DNA of 64,000 bases from Elmis aenea (Eukaryota; Arthropoda; Insecta; Coleoptera; Elmidae): the NCBI GenBank assembly GCA_947652605.1, contig OX393579.1, forward strand, positions 44,770,970 to 44,834,969, read 5' to 3'. The position numbers and the translations under genes were made by a program. This document shows positions 1 through 10,987 of the stretch, piece by piece. The notes under the pieces were generated by a model. That model searched no databases. It saw only the letters and a program-made list of their open reading frames with translations, and was not told where the DNA came from. Within the stretch, counting starts at the first letter, position 1. Every line of letters starts with the position of its first letter.

Positions 1-735
1 TGTACAGCGTCATTCAAAAAGTCTGCGACAAAGGGGACAAATTTTTATTATCGATTGTTTAGAAAATTTTATTCTTGATAAAAGTTGGTGCATGGTCTAA
101 AACTAATTTTAAGATAAAAAAAAAATCAATAAAAAGTAAGACACTAGATTTTAGCCATTTTTGAAATATTCGCACGAGTAAAGTGCCCTTACTTGAAGGG
201 ATACAAAAAAAAATGTATAGAAAAAAGTTATTTAGAATGTCAAAATAAGGCAAGATGTAAATTTTGACGGTCAAATTCCAATTTTTATTTTTTTAAAAGA
301 AATTTTAACATTTCTGCAACAATTGGAAAAGTTTTTTATTATCGATTTCTCAGAAAATTTTATTCTTGATAAAAGTTGGTGCATGATCTAAATCTAATTT
401 AAAGATGAAAAAAAAAATTTTTTTTAATAGAACACTAGATTTTAACGATTTTTGAAATATTCGCAAGAGTAAAGTGCCCTTATTTTAAAAGATACAAAAA
501 CATTTTATGAAAAAAAATTATTTAGAATCTCAAAATAAGGCTCGATTTAAACTTTGACGGTCAAATTCCAATTTTTATTTTTTAAGACATTTTAAGCACT
601 TTACTCTTGCTAATATTTCAAAAATCGTTAAAATCTTGTGTCCTTTGACTTTTTATTAAACTTTTTTTCATCTTAAAATCAGTTTTAGACCATGCACCAA
701 CTTTTATCAAGAATAACATTTTGACGGAGATTCTT
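1..735. repeat. Three ~290-bp related units, two direct and one inverted
   Basis: Units lie at about 41-295 and 332-590 in direct orientation and at 590-735 inverted and shortened. All three share the block TTCTTGATAAAAGTTGGTGC, a 'cactagattttarc' block and GAGTAAAGTGC. The order suggests a foldback-type repeat with one duplicated arm. It is cut at the window edge, so the true left end is unknown. No coding signal is seen. Confidence 0.8.
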
Positions 736-744
736 CGTTACTGC

Positions 745-1130
745 AATTTTATTCGATAATATATTTCCTACCTTCACGTAACTGGTCATATCACTGTACA
801 ATTTCTTTACTGCCTGTATCAGTGTATAAGTAGGTGATGCCTTTATTTTTCATAACTTACCATAGCCCAACCAGGGGCACCGTATTATAGGCCCTCTGAA
901 AATCCACAAAAACCACATGTGTTTCTAAATTATAAGCTAATATTTTTTCAATAAGTTGCTTTAGACAGAAAATATTGTCTATGCAAGAGCGTCCTTGTCG
1001 GAATCCACATTGTTCTTCGTCTTCATCCAAATTTCTTTCAATTTTATTTTTAATTATTCTCCCATGAGTCTACTTGGAGAATTCGTCACACTTATTCCTC
1101 TGTAGTTTCTTTATACAACCAAAAAATCGG
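745..1130 (-). pseudogene. Non-LTR retrotransposon reverse transcriptase fragment
   Basis: Minus-strand translation from about 1090 to 880 gives the start of an RT palm/finger region: GRIIKNKIERNLDEDEEQ, then CGFRQGRSCIDNIFCLKQL, then HVVFVDFQRAYNTVP. The FVDFQRAYNTVP segment corresponds to RT motif A (usually F-D-x-x-K-A-Y-D-x-V-P). Here the K is R and the second D is N, so it would be inactive. Weak homology continues to about 760 in a mixed frame. Neither the 5' nor the 3' half of the element is present. It belongs to the same broad LINE type as the fragments at 29085-30140 and 37805-39145. Confidence 0.75.
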
Positions 1131-1749
1131 TTTCGAATTTACCTGTTCAAAGTAAAAATTCTGGGTCACATTCATTCAAGTCCCTGTTGAAAATTTACAT
1201 TCCTTTGGTGTCTGCATTTTGGCAGAGCGGGTCGTATAAGACAAGTGATATTCTTTACGTTTTTAGGCCCATGTTTTCGATGTCGAAATAAAGCCACTGT
1301 CATAAATATTTAGCGTGCATTCGTTCATGCTTCTTACGGCGCTAGAAACATTTATGATAATGGATCTGCTCGTGTCCTCGTCTTGTTATGTCGTAAATAT
1401 TTGCAGCCTGGATAGTAAATGTTATTGTTATGATTGCACTTAAATTTTCCGAACAACGAATAAAATAAAACTTCGATGCGAGAATGGGTGAAATATTTAT
1501 GTATGTACATGCATCATGAATACAGCCCTTCGCTCTTATCTTATATGTGGATTGATGGCATCGACGTGTATGTGAGGCTGCTTCTGTTTTGCTTTATTTT
1601 GTAAATATTCCTATTTATTACTTTAAAAACGTGACCAAAGTTAATGGTTGCCGTAAAGCTTTAATAAAAAATTAATTTTGTTATTTGCGTAGTTCTTTAC
1701 AGATAATCTCAAATTTAACTCTAACTCTATTATGTACCTAATACTTCAA
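1131..1749. other. No recognisable feature
   Basis: AT-rich sequence with short ORFs only. A slightly GC-richer stretch at 1200-1400 has no open frame worth reporting. Confidence 0.5.
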
Positions 1750-1754
1750 TTGTT

Positions 1755-2315
1755 TATTTGATTCGCATGCAACTGTCATTTCGTCGATCAATTTTACTAC
1801 TAAAAGTTATTTGTGCAGTCCTATGGGCTGTTGCACCGTCCTGCCTAAAATAGCCATGCACTGTTCATCATCAAAATGTTGTTTTTGTACCTGTCAGCAT
1901 TGATGGTGAAGGGAAAAAAAACGGACTCAATTATTCTTCTGCAAAAAACTGCCATCCAAACACCAATTTTCTGAGCATGTAATGGGGATTCAACAAAAAT
2001 ATGCGGATAATTAGTGGTCCACATCGGCATATTTTAAGAATTTGACGTACCCCGAAAGATGAAAAAACTATGCTTCGTCAGAAAAAAATATTGCAGGTCG
2101 TCATTCATTAAATTATTGACAAACCACTGGCAGTACTCAAGACGTCTGCGATGGTTTCCCGGCAAAAGGGCTTGATATGATTGCATGTCCAAGTCTTTCT
2201 TTACAATCGTTTGGCATGTTCTAATAGAAAGTCCAAATTCTTGAGAGAAACATTTTAAAGGTTTTGTAGGTTCTTGTTCCATACGTTGACGAACGTTATT
2301 CAAAACTTTGAATAG
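1755..2315 (-). pseudogene. Tc1/mariner-superfamily (DDE) transposase, central and C-terminal part
   Basis: The minus strand reads through a helix-turn-helix segment (VRQRMEQEPTKPLKCFSQEF), a linker (RRRLEYCQWFVNNL) and the DDE core. The core includes MPMWTTNYPH, PLHAQKIGVWMAVF, and TINADRY before an in-frame stop. A shifted frame then gives QDGATAHRTAQIT near 1820-1860, which matches the second catalytic Asp motif (QDGA-AH). The first catalytic position (normally TDEA.F) reads TKHSFF, so it is lost. There is a stop at about 2034. The N-terminus is found beyond a foldback insertion, at 3650-3880. This is a dead copy of an insect IS630/Tc1/mariner-type element; the exact family is not assigned. 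Confidence 0.75.
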
Positions 2316-3658
2316 AATGACGGGATAGTGGTCCTTAGGTTTATAAAGAAAACTCTTTACATCAGCTAAATATTTCGGATCTTTATTTGATCCTTCATCG
2401 GTAGCTATAAACAAAATACAAAAAGTCCTTAGAATTATAATTTAAGTCGAATAAGGTGCTACTCACCGATAAGCGAGGATGTTTGAAAGCAACAAAAAGG
2501 TGAACATTAAAATTTTTTTCTCGAAGATGAAATGGTTAAAATTGATGGAAGTACTTCATTAAAATTTGCTTGAATTATTAGTCGTCGACACATGTGTTTT
2601 CTCTTGAATAAAAATAAATTGAAATTTGAAAAATTGAAAATTGAAGCTATAAAGAGAAAATCAACATGTGGATTCGTTGAAAATTTGTCACTTTAATCAC
2701 TAGGATAGATCAACATCCAATAAATAAAAGGTACAAAGGATGATGTTAAACATAATAAAAGTTTACGACGGCACGATCAAAACAGTTAACACATATTTAA
2801 TTTAAATTAAAACAGATTCATTATAGCGTGGCAACCATCGCTTCTTGATGTGCAGAATCAGACTGTCAAATGGACGAACGACAAAGTGACGTATAAATAT
2901 GTGTCTAAACTACCTACAGCGTGAAAATCTAACATGAATAACTTAATTATCGTAGTGGTAACAATTACATTGGTAATACAGTAAAAAAGGATTTACAATA
3001 TAACAAGTATACTTATGGTATTATCACAGAATGAGTAATAACTTAACTTATAACATACTAAAATGGTACAGTTCAATTAATACAAAAATTATTGTAATGT
3101 GATCTAATTTAAATACAAAGTAGTCAAGATTATATAGCTATAAATAATATGGTGTACAATAACATATGTGAAACTTTAAAAACAACCCAAAACGGAATCA
3201 TATCTACGTTGTGTGTGTGTGAGTTGAAAAAAGAAAACAGTCAGGAAAAATTATTATGATGAAAATTAAAACAACCAAAAAGTTGAAAGTTAAGTATTTG
3301 AGGAGCGAAGTAAATAAGTATATATCAGGCTTAAATTACTAATGTCAGTTCTATTATTAAGAGCATTAGGTTCGTTACTAATGTGATACATTTCCATCAA
3401 TTTTAACCATTTCATCTTCGAGAAAAAATTTTTAATGTTCACCTGTTTGTTGCTTTCAAACATCCTCGCTCATCGGTGAGTAGCACCTTATTAGACTTAA
3501 ATTATAATTCTAAGGACTTTTTGTATTTTGTTTATAGCTACCGATGAAGGATCAAATAAAGATCCGAAATATTTAGCTGATGTAAAGAGTTTTCTTTATA
3601 AACCTAAGGACCACTATCCCGTCATTCTATTCAAACTACTACATGGTCGTAATTTTTG
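2303..3658. mobile_element. Foldback element inserted in the transposase pseudogene
   Basis: Arms at about 2316-2545 and 3400-3643 are inverted copies. They begin at the inner end TTTGAATAGAATGACGGG and include the same ORF-like stretch in both arms. They enclose an ~850-bp loop with no clear coding content. The flanks read GTTATTCAAAAC on the left and GTTATTCACAAC on the right, a possible 12-bp target duplication with one mismatch. Transposase homology stops at one side and resumes at the other, which supports insertion. The superfamily is unknown. Confidence 0.7.
3535..3640 (+). other. ORF with a splice-acceptor-like start, present in both arms
   Basis: A pyrimidine-rich run (TTTTTGTATTTTGTTTATAG) precedes an open stretch containing TDEGSNKDPKYLADVKSFL and YKPKDHYPVILFK. 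The same sequence lies inverted at 2326-2405, in the other arm of the foldback. The frame is kept in both arms over about 35 codons. I do not recognise the protein. It could be a captured exon of a host gene or simply a chance ORF. Confidence 0.35.
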
Positions 3659-3880
3659 GTTATTCACAACTTCTTCTGTACGAATGGTTGGCCAACCCAG
3701 CACCTTTTTCATGAGTCACAGAGCCAGTTTCGCGAAACATACCAACACAATTTGTAAGATGTATAAAAATCCTTTGGTATTACTGCTAAGTCTGGTAAGT
3801 GTTCCCGAAAATCGTCCAAACATAAGCTGTATTGCACCAGTTCGTGTTATATTACTACTGAAAATTTGCCAATTTTTTTA
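3650..3880 (-). pseudogene. Transposase N-terminal part, separated from 1755-2315 by the foldback
   Basis: Minus-strand frames give ETGSVTHEKGAG and, after a 1-nt shift, PTIRTEEVVNN. This is the usual end of the first helix-turn-helix of this transposase type (RETGS... GRP...TEEVVENVR). The next expected residues, NVRQRMEQ, are found at about 2300, across the foldback. More N-terminal sequence near 3740-3860 is too decayed to align with confidence. Confidence 0.6.
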
Positions 3881-4720
3881 TGTGCTATTGTGCATATTGC
3901 CTATATGGTACCGTGTTAAATTTAATTTCTGTCTCTTTATTAACTGACAACGATCACAGAATGTTGCAAAATAATTGCCGTCAAAATTGAGAGTGTTTAG
4001 TAGACGATTGTTTGTGCCCTTTATCAAATGTAATAAATTCTTTAATAATCTGCATTGAAAATTTATTTCTGTCAAATAGCTGGCATATGTGAAGCGGTTT
4101 GTTTGTGATAACGTAACAATATCCAACTGTTGTGCAAATATGTTTGTAGTGTTTTTTGTGTATGTATTTGTTAAAATACCCAGATATTTAGAAACAATTT
4201 TTTTTTTGATTAAATATGTATCTAATTTTTCTGGTTTGACTAAATAAATTTTGTTAATCTAGCTAACTTAATGTAGAGTCAGTTTACGATGCTTTGCAGT
4301 TCCGGTTTCTGAAGGTGTTTTAACCTTTTAACGTGTATTTTGATTAGTGTGAGGTGATGTGTCAGCACTTGATCTCACGTGAGTGATGGCAATTTGTTGT
4401 TACCACATTTAGCAGTATTTCGACTGACGGAATAAAACCTCCTGTCAGTTAGGCTCTGAAATTTACCAGGCGAAATGTGCTCCAAGAAATATAGCTAGTT
4501 AAGTTAAAAGAATAATCATTCTTACGTTCCTGAGAATATTTTAAGTAAAAAATGTATTTCTTTCCTTTTAAATTAGATAACAGGATTTTTTAGTATTGCG
4601 TAGTTAGTATAGTGGATTTTCATGTAAAATTATATAAACCGAAGATCTATTTTGTGTTATGTTTCTGAAAGTAAACAATGTAAAATAGATTATCCCAAAA
4701 TTTATTTTTTTCAACGAGTC
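3881..4720. other. No recognisable feature
   Basis: There is an 82-codon minus-strand ORF (3878-4126) with ordinary-looking composition, but I cannot assign it. The rest is AT-rich with no repeat structure visible. Confidence 0.4.
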
Positions 4721-4723
4721 TAA

Positions 4724-5093
4724 AGGCCTCTACTCACCTACCAATTTGTCGGTACAACGGTACAACCGACCGACCATTCCGATAAATTGTTTATTTAATG
4801 TGTAGTCTGTCACCCAACCAACCCGACAGTTGGACAAGTTGGAACGGTCGGGTGGCCAGACCATCCAACAAGCCAACCGCCCCACCACATTCCTCTAGAT
4901 AAGGACTATTAAACCGAAAATTTAATGCTATTTATAAGTTTGTTATCCACAAAATGGCATCAGAGCCAAAATAATAAAAAAAGTTATGACGTTTATGCTG
5001 TGTTGGTTAGACTGGTCGGGAGGTGTGTAGACAACACCCAACACGGAGTTTCCGACGGTCGGCTCCGACAAGTTGGATAATGAGTAGAGGCCT
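4724..5093. mobile_element. MITE, PIF/Harbinger-like
   Basis: This 370-bp element has terminal inverted repeats AGGCCTCTACTCA / TGAGTAGAGGCCT. They extend imperfectly into a CAACTTGTCGG-like segment and are flanked by TAA on both sides (4721-4723 and 5094-5096). A three-base TAA duplication is typical of PIF/Harbinger elements. The subterminal part is rich in CCGAC/GTCGG motifs. No ORF is present, so it is non-autonomous. Confidence 0.75.
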
Positions 5094-5096
5094 TAA

Positions 5097-5636
5097 AGAA
5101 GCATCTGAAAGTCAAGGAGATGAGCTTTGTTGTGGAATACACTTTTTCCCTAGTTTATGTATAAATTTAAGGCTGGATTTGTGATCTATTTTCATGTGAT
5201 TTTTTAAATTCGAATATTCCCATGAAAGACGAGGAACATTTTTTGATATTCGTCTACACATGAAACTCTGCGAATTCGATTTAAATCCTCATCTTAGCAA
5301 AAATTTTGTTTTGTGATGAGTATCGCAAGTTGAAGAAACAGGTAATAAGACTAATAATGCAATTTGCATCAACTAATTTGTGGAAACTGTTGTTTCAAAA
5401 TTAATTGCAATAAAAACAAAATATCGTTCACGTTCTGTGGTTGAGATCTCGAAAGAAATTTACGGTCTGCAATCTCAAATATTAACCCAAACATGGATTA
5501 AATTGTGAATTCCAGGGAAACACAGCCATCGCATTAATTTAATTTAAAAAATTTTTGTTTGTATTATAATTTTTTAAAATAAGTATTCAATTAATTAAAA
5601 AAAATTAATTTCAAATCGTATGTATGGAATTTATAA
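5097..5636. other. No recognisable feature
   Basis: AT-rich spacer between two repeats. I see no coding or repeat signal. Confidence 0.5.
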
Positions 5637-5800
5637 TAGTGTATTACATAACAAGAGTTGTAAGAAGCATATTACGCACGAGTGGAAAAGTTGCGCACGG
5701 AGCCGCGTAGCGACGAGTGCGTAATTGTTTTACAACTCGTGTTATGTAGCATACTTTTTCTACGATCACATAATAAATACGATTTTAACGGCAAAAATAT
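5637..5800. repeat. Palindromic repeat of the 'GCACGAG' composite family
   Basis: The left arm contains ATAACAAGAGTTGTAAGAAG and TATTACGCACGAG. The right arm contains its complement, GCGTAATTGTTTTACAACTC, then GTTATGTAGCATAC. The centre is CpG-rich (cacggagccgcgtagcgac). Downstream, TTTTTCTACGATCACATAA matches the repeats at 9298-9530 and 54296-54610, which also carry a ~90-bp unit that is missing here. Confidence 0.75.
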
Positions 5801-5949
5801 TTTGAGTATGATTTCAAATAAGCAATTTAAAAGTAAAAAATCGAAAGCGTCATATTTTTGTTTTTACCATTAGCGAAAAAACCATTGATTTTTTTAATGT
5901 TTTTTCCCATGGTAGGTATAGTTGCTCTTAAATCATAGATCATTTTGAC

Positions 5950-6013
5950 TCACTTAACTAACTTTGTATCTCATACCGTTTACGTGATCCCCATACTGTT
6001 CACGATAACTGGG
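5950..6013. mobile_element. Right end of a CAGGGTG-type foldback
   Basis: The sequence ends GGGACACCCTGTATA and contains ACCGTTTACGTGATCCCCAT just inside the end. That is the same subterminal motif (inverted GGGGATCNCGTAAACGGT) seen in elements C and D below. The left end is not found nearby. Confidence 0.55.
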
Positions 6014-7084
6014 ACACCCTGTATACTTATAATAGAAATGACAAAAACGAATGATGGGTCGCGTCATATTTTCGTATGGGAAAAGCAGCCTGGGTCTAAT
6101 TAGTGCGCACCACTAGTCTCTACTTCTCAAATTTTGCTTTGTAAATTCTATTCCTTCTTGTAAGATAATTTTCACGGCGTCTGGTCGATTCAGTAATAAT
6201 AATATACTCGTTTAACTTTGTAGACGAGGGTACAATGCTTCGCGACATTAATTCCATGGAAAAATAATTATGTCAAGAAAACGAATAAACAGTTAAGAGT
6301 TTAATTTAATATATTTGAACGTCTACGCACAAGTTAGTAAGAGCGTTCTCGTAAAATTGTTTGTTAGCGCGGTGTTTATGATTTATAAGACAAATAAGCC
6401 CTGTAAAACTTTTTTTTCCGCCCCAGGTGTGACAAAGCTTCTTCTTAATGGAGTAGGTGAGACGAACTTTTCTTACAAAGACGTTAAGTAAACGAAAGTT
6501 CCATTTTAAGAGAATCACTCCCGACGTAGGCTTTGGTCGTTAAACTAACCCCTGTTAATAACCACAGTTTACGGTCGCACTCTCTAAACTCACTTCATTT
6601 GGCAAATTAACCTTAACGGGTTTTGAGGGAACAGTAAGCATTCGACCTTTTTAAGTCAACAATTTCGTCAAAGACAGTGAATAAACTGTGGGAGCGTTTG
6701 ATCCTCGTGACTCTTCGGTTCGAGTTTAGAGCACTCCGAGACCTCGTCAGAATAGGTCGTGATTGCGAACGAGATTCCATTCCTACCGTTTGTGATATGA
6801 ATTTTGATGGCCCATCGGGGTATTGTCTAGTTGGGATCGCGATTCGCCGGTCAAAAATTATCGTTATTGTTTTCTGATTCGTTCTCTTTTTCTGTACGGA
6901 TGCGCTGAATTTGCTTTGTTAAATGGCGATTAAATTGTTTTTTTTTAAGCAGCTTAAGGGCCCTTAATAAAAATATGGCACCTGGAGCAATGTATTAACA
7001 AGAGAATTTACAAATCCTCTTTTAGAGCTCAGTTTTAGAATATTTACGGTTTGCGAAGTGTAAATTTGGACATATAGGTTGTCC
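6014..7084. other. Unassigned; CpG-richer part at 6500-6880
   Basis: The stretch 6500-6880 is less AT-rich than its surroundings and has a 66-codon plus-strand ORF (6677-6877) that I do not recognise. It could be an untranslated exon or promoter-proximal DNA of a host gene, but I see no splice signal that decides this. Otherwise nothing. Confidence 0.35.
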
Positions 7085-7312
7085 CAAATGTGACACTTAA
7101 CATGGGAACTTTACTATTCATAGATTACAAAGGGCTAAAATTATTTAATCAATTACCAAACGAATTAAAATATTCTGTTAATCTGCATGCGTTTAAAGAA
7201 GGTTGTAAGACCCATGTAAAACTGCAATTTTAATTTGAAGTACTAGTTGTAAAGATTGATGTATAAATAGTTTCTTTTATAACTAAATAAAGCCTATTAT
7301 TATTATTATTAT
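7085..7312 (+). mobile_element. LINE 3' end (Jockey/CR1-like) with (TTA)n tail
   Basis: The translation of about 7095-7230 gives DYKGLKLFNQLPNELKYS and LHAFKEGCKTHVKLQF before a stop. This is the usual C-terminus of reverse transcriptase ORFs of this type (G.K.WN.LP..I....L..FK). A short 3' UTR follows, with TAAATAAAGCC and a (TAT)n/(TTA)n tail at 7280-7312. It is a strongly 5'-truncated copy. Confidence 0.8.
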
Positions 7313-7611
7313 TAGAGGGCATTCAATTCGGGGAAAATTTCATAACTTAGGAATTCGAATTGAAAAAATGTCTGTTCAAAAATTAGATAGATTTTACCCT
7401 TCATTTTAGAGATGTAGCAAAACTAAATACACTATTCAAGCAACATTTTATTCTTATCAGTGTAGAATCTAGACGCTGCGCTGGTCTATGTAGACTGTAG
7501 ACGTTTTGTTTTATCCGAATCATCATCAAAATCATTATTTCTTAAGGGCGCCATACTGGATTTTTGTATAAAACGTAGCACTTAAAATGCCGAAAATAAT
7601 ATGATTATATA

Positions 7612-8521
7612 GAGTAAAGTGCCCTAATATGGAACAGTTACCTATTATGGAATACATCAGTTTTATGACAATGAATAAGCGATATCTGTTGAAAAGTATA
7701 TGTACCTATTTGTACATTGATCACACATTCTCAAATGTAAAATAGTTAAAAAATATTCACTAGATTACATAACAGATTCAAGTATATTTTTGACGTGCTA
7801 CTGAGTTTTTAGGCTAAATCTTTAAGTGCAAAATATTATATGCTAGGGTAAATTATATAAAATATTTTATTGCATGTTTATTTAGCATGAGCCTTTACAT
7901 TTCAATTAAATAGACCAAAATGTTGATTGGGGCCATTTCATGTTTTACATATACCGATTTTTGAAATGTCACATAGATGCCTAATATGGAATACATAGAG
8001 GTGCTTTATAATGAATATGATTATGGTCACTAAGTACAGCAATATGGGTTCAGTGTCAAAAGTGTCAGAAATGGGCAGACGAAAAATGTGCAAAATACCC
8101 AAAAAAAAACAATTCTATTGTCCTACCTGTAGAAAATAAATAAATTATCAACATTTAGTTCGAATGACACTTGAATTATAATTTAATTTACATAAATAAC
8201 AGAGTTTTGGTTTGGTTTAAGTAATAATGCAAATCAGAAAGAAATAAAAGATTAATCTATGAGCAGTTGTTTATTTTAATGAATATTTCCTTTATAATTC
8301 TATATTCCATATTAAGAACCCCTAGTATTCCATATTAGGTTCCCGGGAGCTTAATATGGAATAGTAGTAACATTTAAAAAAAATAGCTATATAAGAAATA
8401 TCTACCGTAATATCGTACCAGAATTCGAGTAATGTGTTGCGTATTCATTACAAATTCCTTACAATTTTTCTTGCAAAATTTTGCCGAATACAAAAAAGTA
8501 TTCCATATTAGGGCACTTTAC
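7612..8521 (+). mobile_element. Pogo-like non-autonomous DNA transposon, copy 1
   Basis: Ends are GAGTAAAGTGCCCTAATATG and its inverted form (the right end reads ATATTAGGGCACTTTAC), flanked by TA. The 910-bp body matches the element at 31032-31960 in opposite orientation. The motif TAATATGGAATA recurs inside both ends. It keeps the 3' end of a gene (8036-8140). TA duplication plus a C-terminal zinc finger fits the pogo/Tigger group of Tc1/mariner elements; this is an inference. Confidence 0.8.
8036..8140 (+). pseudogene. C-terminal zinc-finger remnant of the pogo-like transposase
   Basis: The plus-strand frame at 8039 reads IWVQCQKCQKWADEKCAKY, a W-[VI]-Q-C-x2-C-x2-W...C pattern. It resembles the PHD-like zinc finger that ends many pogo/Tigger transposases. 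In this copy a run of nine A after 8100 shifts the frame, so the final C-P-T-C pair is read only in another frame. The second copy (31434-31550) keeps it in frame. Confidence 0.65.
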
Positions 8522-8539
8522 TATCGAATTTACACTATA

Positions 8540-8795
8540 AGCTAGAGCTTTAGCTTAGGGCTTCTAATTTGAAAGGGCCTTACAAATATGCTATCCTGGG
8601 CCCCACTTATTTTAACTCTATCATAAAAGTCAAGAGGACGTTTTTTTAAAAAATATTTATCAGTGTGAACCGGGACGGTTTTTTTTCAAAACAAACTATT
8701 CGAACGAGCGAGGACCTTTTTTTGTAGTCACCAGTGCCCCAAAAAAAGTGTAGCTTTGGGCCTTACTCGTCTTAAATCCGGCACTGTATCGGGCA
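8540..8795. mobile_element. Probable hAT-type remnant, one end
   Basis: The right end, read inverted, is CAGTGCCGGATTTAAGACGA, which is a common insect hAT-like terminus. The body has GGGCC-rich subterminal motifs on both sides (gggccttac / tgggccttactcg). A clear left end and target duplication were not found. Confidence 0.4.
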
Positions 8796-8948
8796 TTTTG
8801 AAAACAACGTTGCCATAAAAAATAAAATCTCTTCTCTAATACCTTTTGTAAAAGCTAATTTTTTAACAGCAATAATCAAAGTTATTTATAGAATAATTAA
8901 TTTCACTTACTTCAAATGTTGTAAAAGTTCCAAATTCCATATATTATA

Positions 8949-9021
8949 CTGCTCAAAACAATTAAGGGATATTTTAGACGTGTATTGCACACTTAGGTTC
9001 TCTTAATTGTTTTGAACAGTG
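8949..9021. mobile_element. Tiny Tc1-like MITE
   Basis: The inverted termini CTGCTCAAAACAATTAAG and CTTAATTGTTTTGAACAG enclose only about 35 bp. TA follows the right end and precedes the left one. CACTGTTCAAAACAATTAAG is a familiar Tc1-like insect terminus (from memory). Confidence 0.65.
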
Positions 9022-9297
9022 TATTTTATGAAATGCATTAAAATATAACGTTTGGAATTTTGCCTGAATAAATAAAATCATAGTTTTAAATAATTCCGTT
9101 TTAATAGAATGAAATAACGTTGCTTAATTCGTTAGTGTTGAACGATAATAGTTAAGCTGGTATTCTGAAAACAAAATCTCAACAAGCACATGTAGTAGTG
9201 AATTCCGGTAATTACTTATAAGTTGTTTCAAATTTTAAACGATTTATGAGTAAATATCATAACGCACTACTAGAAGAACAGTGACACAACTCAAAAT

Positions 9298-9530
9298 AGT
9301 ATGTTACATGACCAAAGTTGTAAGAAGCATATTACGCACGAGTTCATAATTGCATTACAATTCGAGTTTTGTGCTATACTTTTTCTACAACCACATAATG
9401 TGTACGATTTTATCCGTACTTTGTTAATTGTCAAGTTGACGTGAGTCTACTTTGATGATTTCTAAAAAACTGTATTTTTGCTTACCGTGCGTAACGGCCC
9501 TCTTATTATGCATGAAGGTTGTACAGTAAT
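9298..9530 (+). repeat. Composite palindrome plus one ~90-bp unit
   Basis: The left part (9300-9400) repeats the GCACGAG palindrome of 5637-5800 without the CpG-rich centre. The right part (9435-9525) is one unit beginning GACGTGAGTCTACTTTGATG and containing TTTTGCTTACCGTGCGTAA. The same order is seen at 54296-54610. Confidence 0.7.
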
Positions 9531-10461
9531 AGTCATTTAACGAAGTGGTCGTAATTGTTTTTTAAATTTAAATACTCCTGCAAGTCCTTCGTGAAATTGT
9601 TGACTAGTAAATTCAGTGCCTATTTAAGGAACATTATAATATTAAATTAAACCCTCATATAAAAATTCTAATTACAATAGCTACTTCAATTTTCAAGGAA
9701 ATTTAATTAGAATTAGGTTTTTTCTCTAACCTGAAATTTCGTATTTTTTGAGTTGTGAGTGTTCCTCTAGGGGTGCGATAAACGTGGCATTTAAATGACT
9801 TCATTCAGCCTGCGCTTTAATTGGTTGAAAGTGGTATGACAGCGTACAAAATGCTAATTACCTATACACCTATACATAACCCAGAATATTTTAAATCCAT
9901 GATTGTAACTTTTGACTTTTAAGTAGTGCGTAATTGCTTGCCATCTGTGTATGTTGTATTTGAAGATATCCAATCATAAATCCGTTTTTGAATTTATAAA
10001 ACTTCGAAGAATCTTGTATTTTTCGAGCGTGATGGTTGAAAAACTGCATCGTATTCGGGTCGGGCTCTGGTAACGCGATTGAAGTGGTAAAGCAAATTCG
10101 TGTTGAGCTCGTTCGAGTTTTATTTCTTTGGTAGATACTTTAACTGTATTAAAATGTTCGCTTGGCTTTGAAAATGGACTGTCAACAGGTCACGGGTATT
10201 TTAGTGTTGGATAAAAGGGAATGTGTAAACTCTAACTCCGTTAGGTCGGAAGTCGAAGTTCAGGTTTTTATATTTTATTCGTTTTCGGTCAGTGCGCTCT
10301 CGTCTGACTTGAATTAAAAAATTTCGTTGACTTTTGATTATTTGTAAACTAGGAAATAGTTTTTTTTTTTTTAAATCGGGCACGTATAATCACGTTATTT
10401 TTAGCAGTTTAAAAATTGACATTTGACGTTGATGATCTGTGTTTTGAAAAACTAGTTGTTT
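9531..10461. other. No recognisable feature
   Basis: AT-rich sequence with only short ORFs. A single gtagtgcgtaattgcttg at about 9923 may be a scrap of the composite repeat. Confidence 0.45.
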
Positions 10462-10469
10462 GTTGCACC

Positions 10470-10780
10470 CAGGGCTGCGGAGTCGGTAAAAAAAAGTCGA
10501 CTCCGACTCCTGATAATTTTAGTAGTTCGACTCCGACTCCGACTCCGACAAAATTAAATACTAAGACATTTTATGATGTGTAATGTAAGAAAAAAAAAAG
10601 AAATATAAAAAAATTATTTAAAATTTGACCTTAAATTTTGTGGCAAAGGACCATCTCGCAATTTTTTGTTGTACCCGGAGTCGGAGTCGGAGTCGGTACA
10701 TTTTTTCCGACTCCGACTCCGACTCCACTGACCAGAAATTCCTTCTAAACTCTGACTCCGACTCCGACTCCACAGCCCTG
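10470..10780. mobile_element. hAT MITE with GGAGTC/GACTCC arrays
   Basis: A 311-bp element begins CAGGGCTGCGGAGTCGG and ends CCGACTCCACAGCCCTG. It is flanked by a perfect 8-bp duplication, GTTGCACC, at 10462-10469 and 10781-10788. This length and the CAGGG end define a hAT-superfamily element. The subterminal parts are runs of GGAGTC and its complement, which gives a strong hairpin. There is no transposase. Confidence 0.92.
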
Positions 10781-10987
10781 GTTGCACCGAACGGGTGCTA
10801 ACGGGTGCTATACTAAATAAAATGCACAAATTTCATCGTATTAATAGGGTTGACAACACTGTCATTCAGACATTTGGCGATCGTTATTTAGAAAGTTTCC
10901 TTCTCTGAATTTTGTTTAAAGAGGGTGGTGACAAAATAGGTCTTCGTCTTGGCGATTAAAAAAAAAAAAAGGTAAAACCGATTTCAT

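Noticed and set aside
178..190. GAGTAAAGTGCCC at 176 and 467 as ends of the pogo-like element
   Set aside because: The 13-mer matches the pogo-like terminus, but the following sequence (TTACTTGAAGG) differs, there is no TA before it and no paired end, so I treat it as chance or distant similarity.
10470..10780. GGAGTC arrays as a simple microsatellite or CRISPR-like array
   Set aside because: The arrays are inverted around a centre and bounded by hAT ends with a perfect 8-bp duplication. There are no spacer units.
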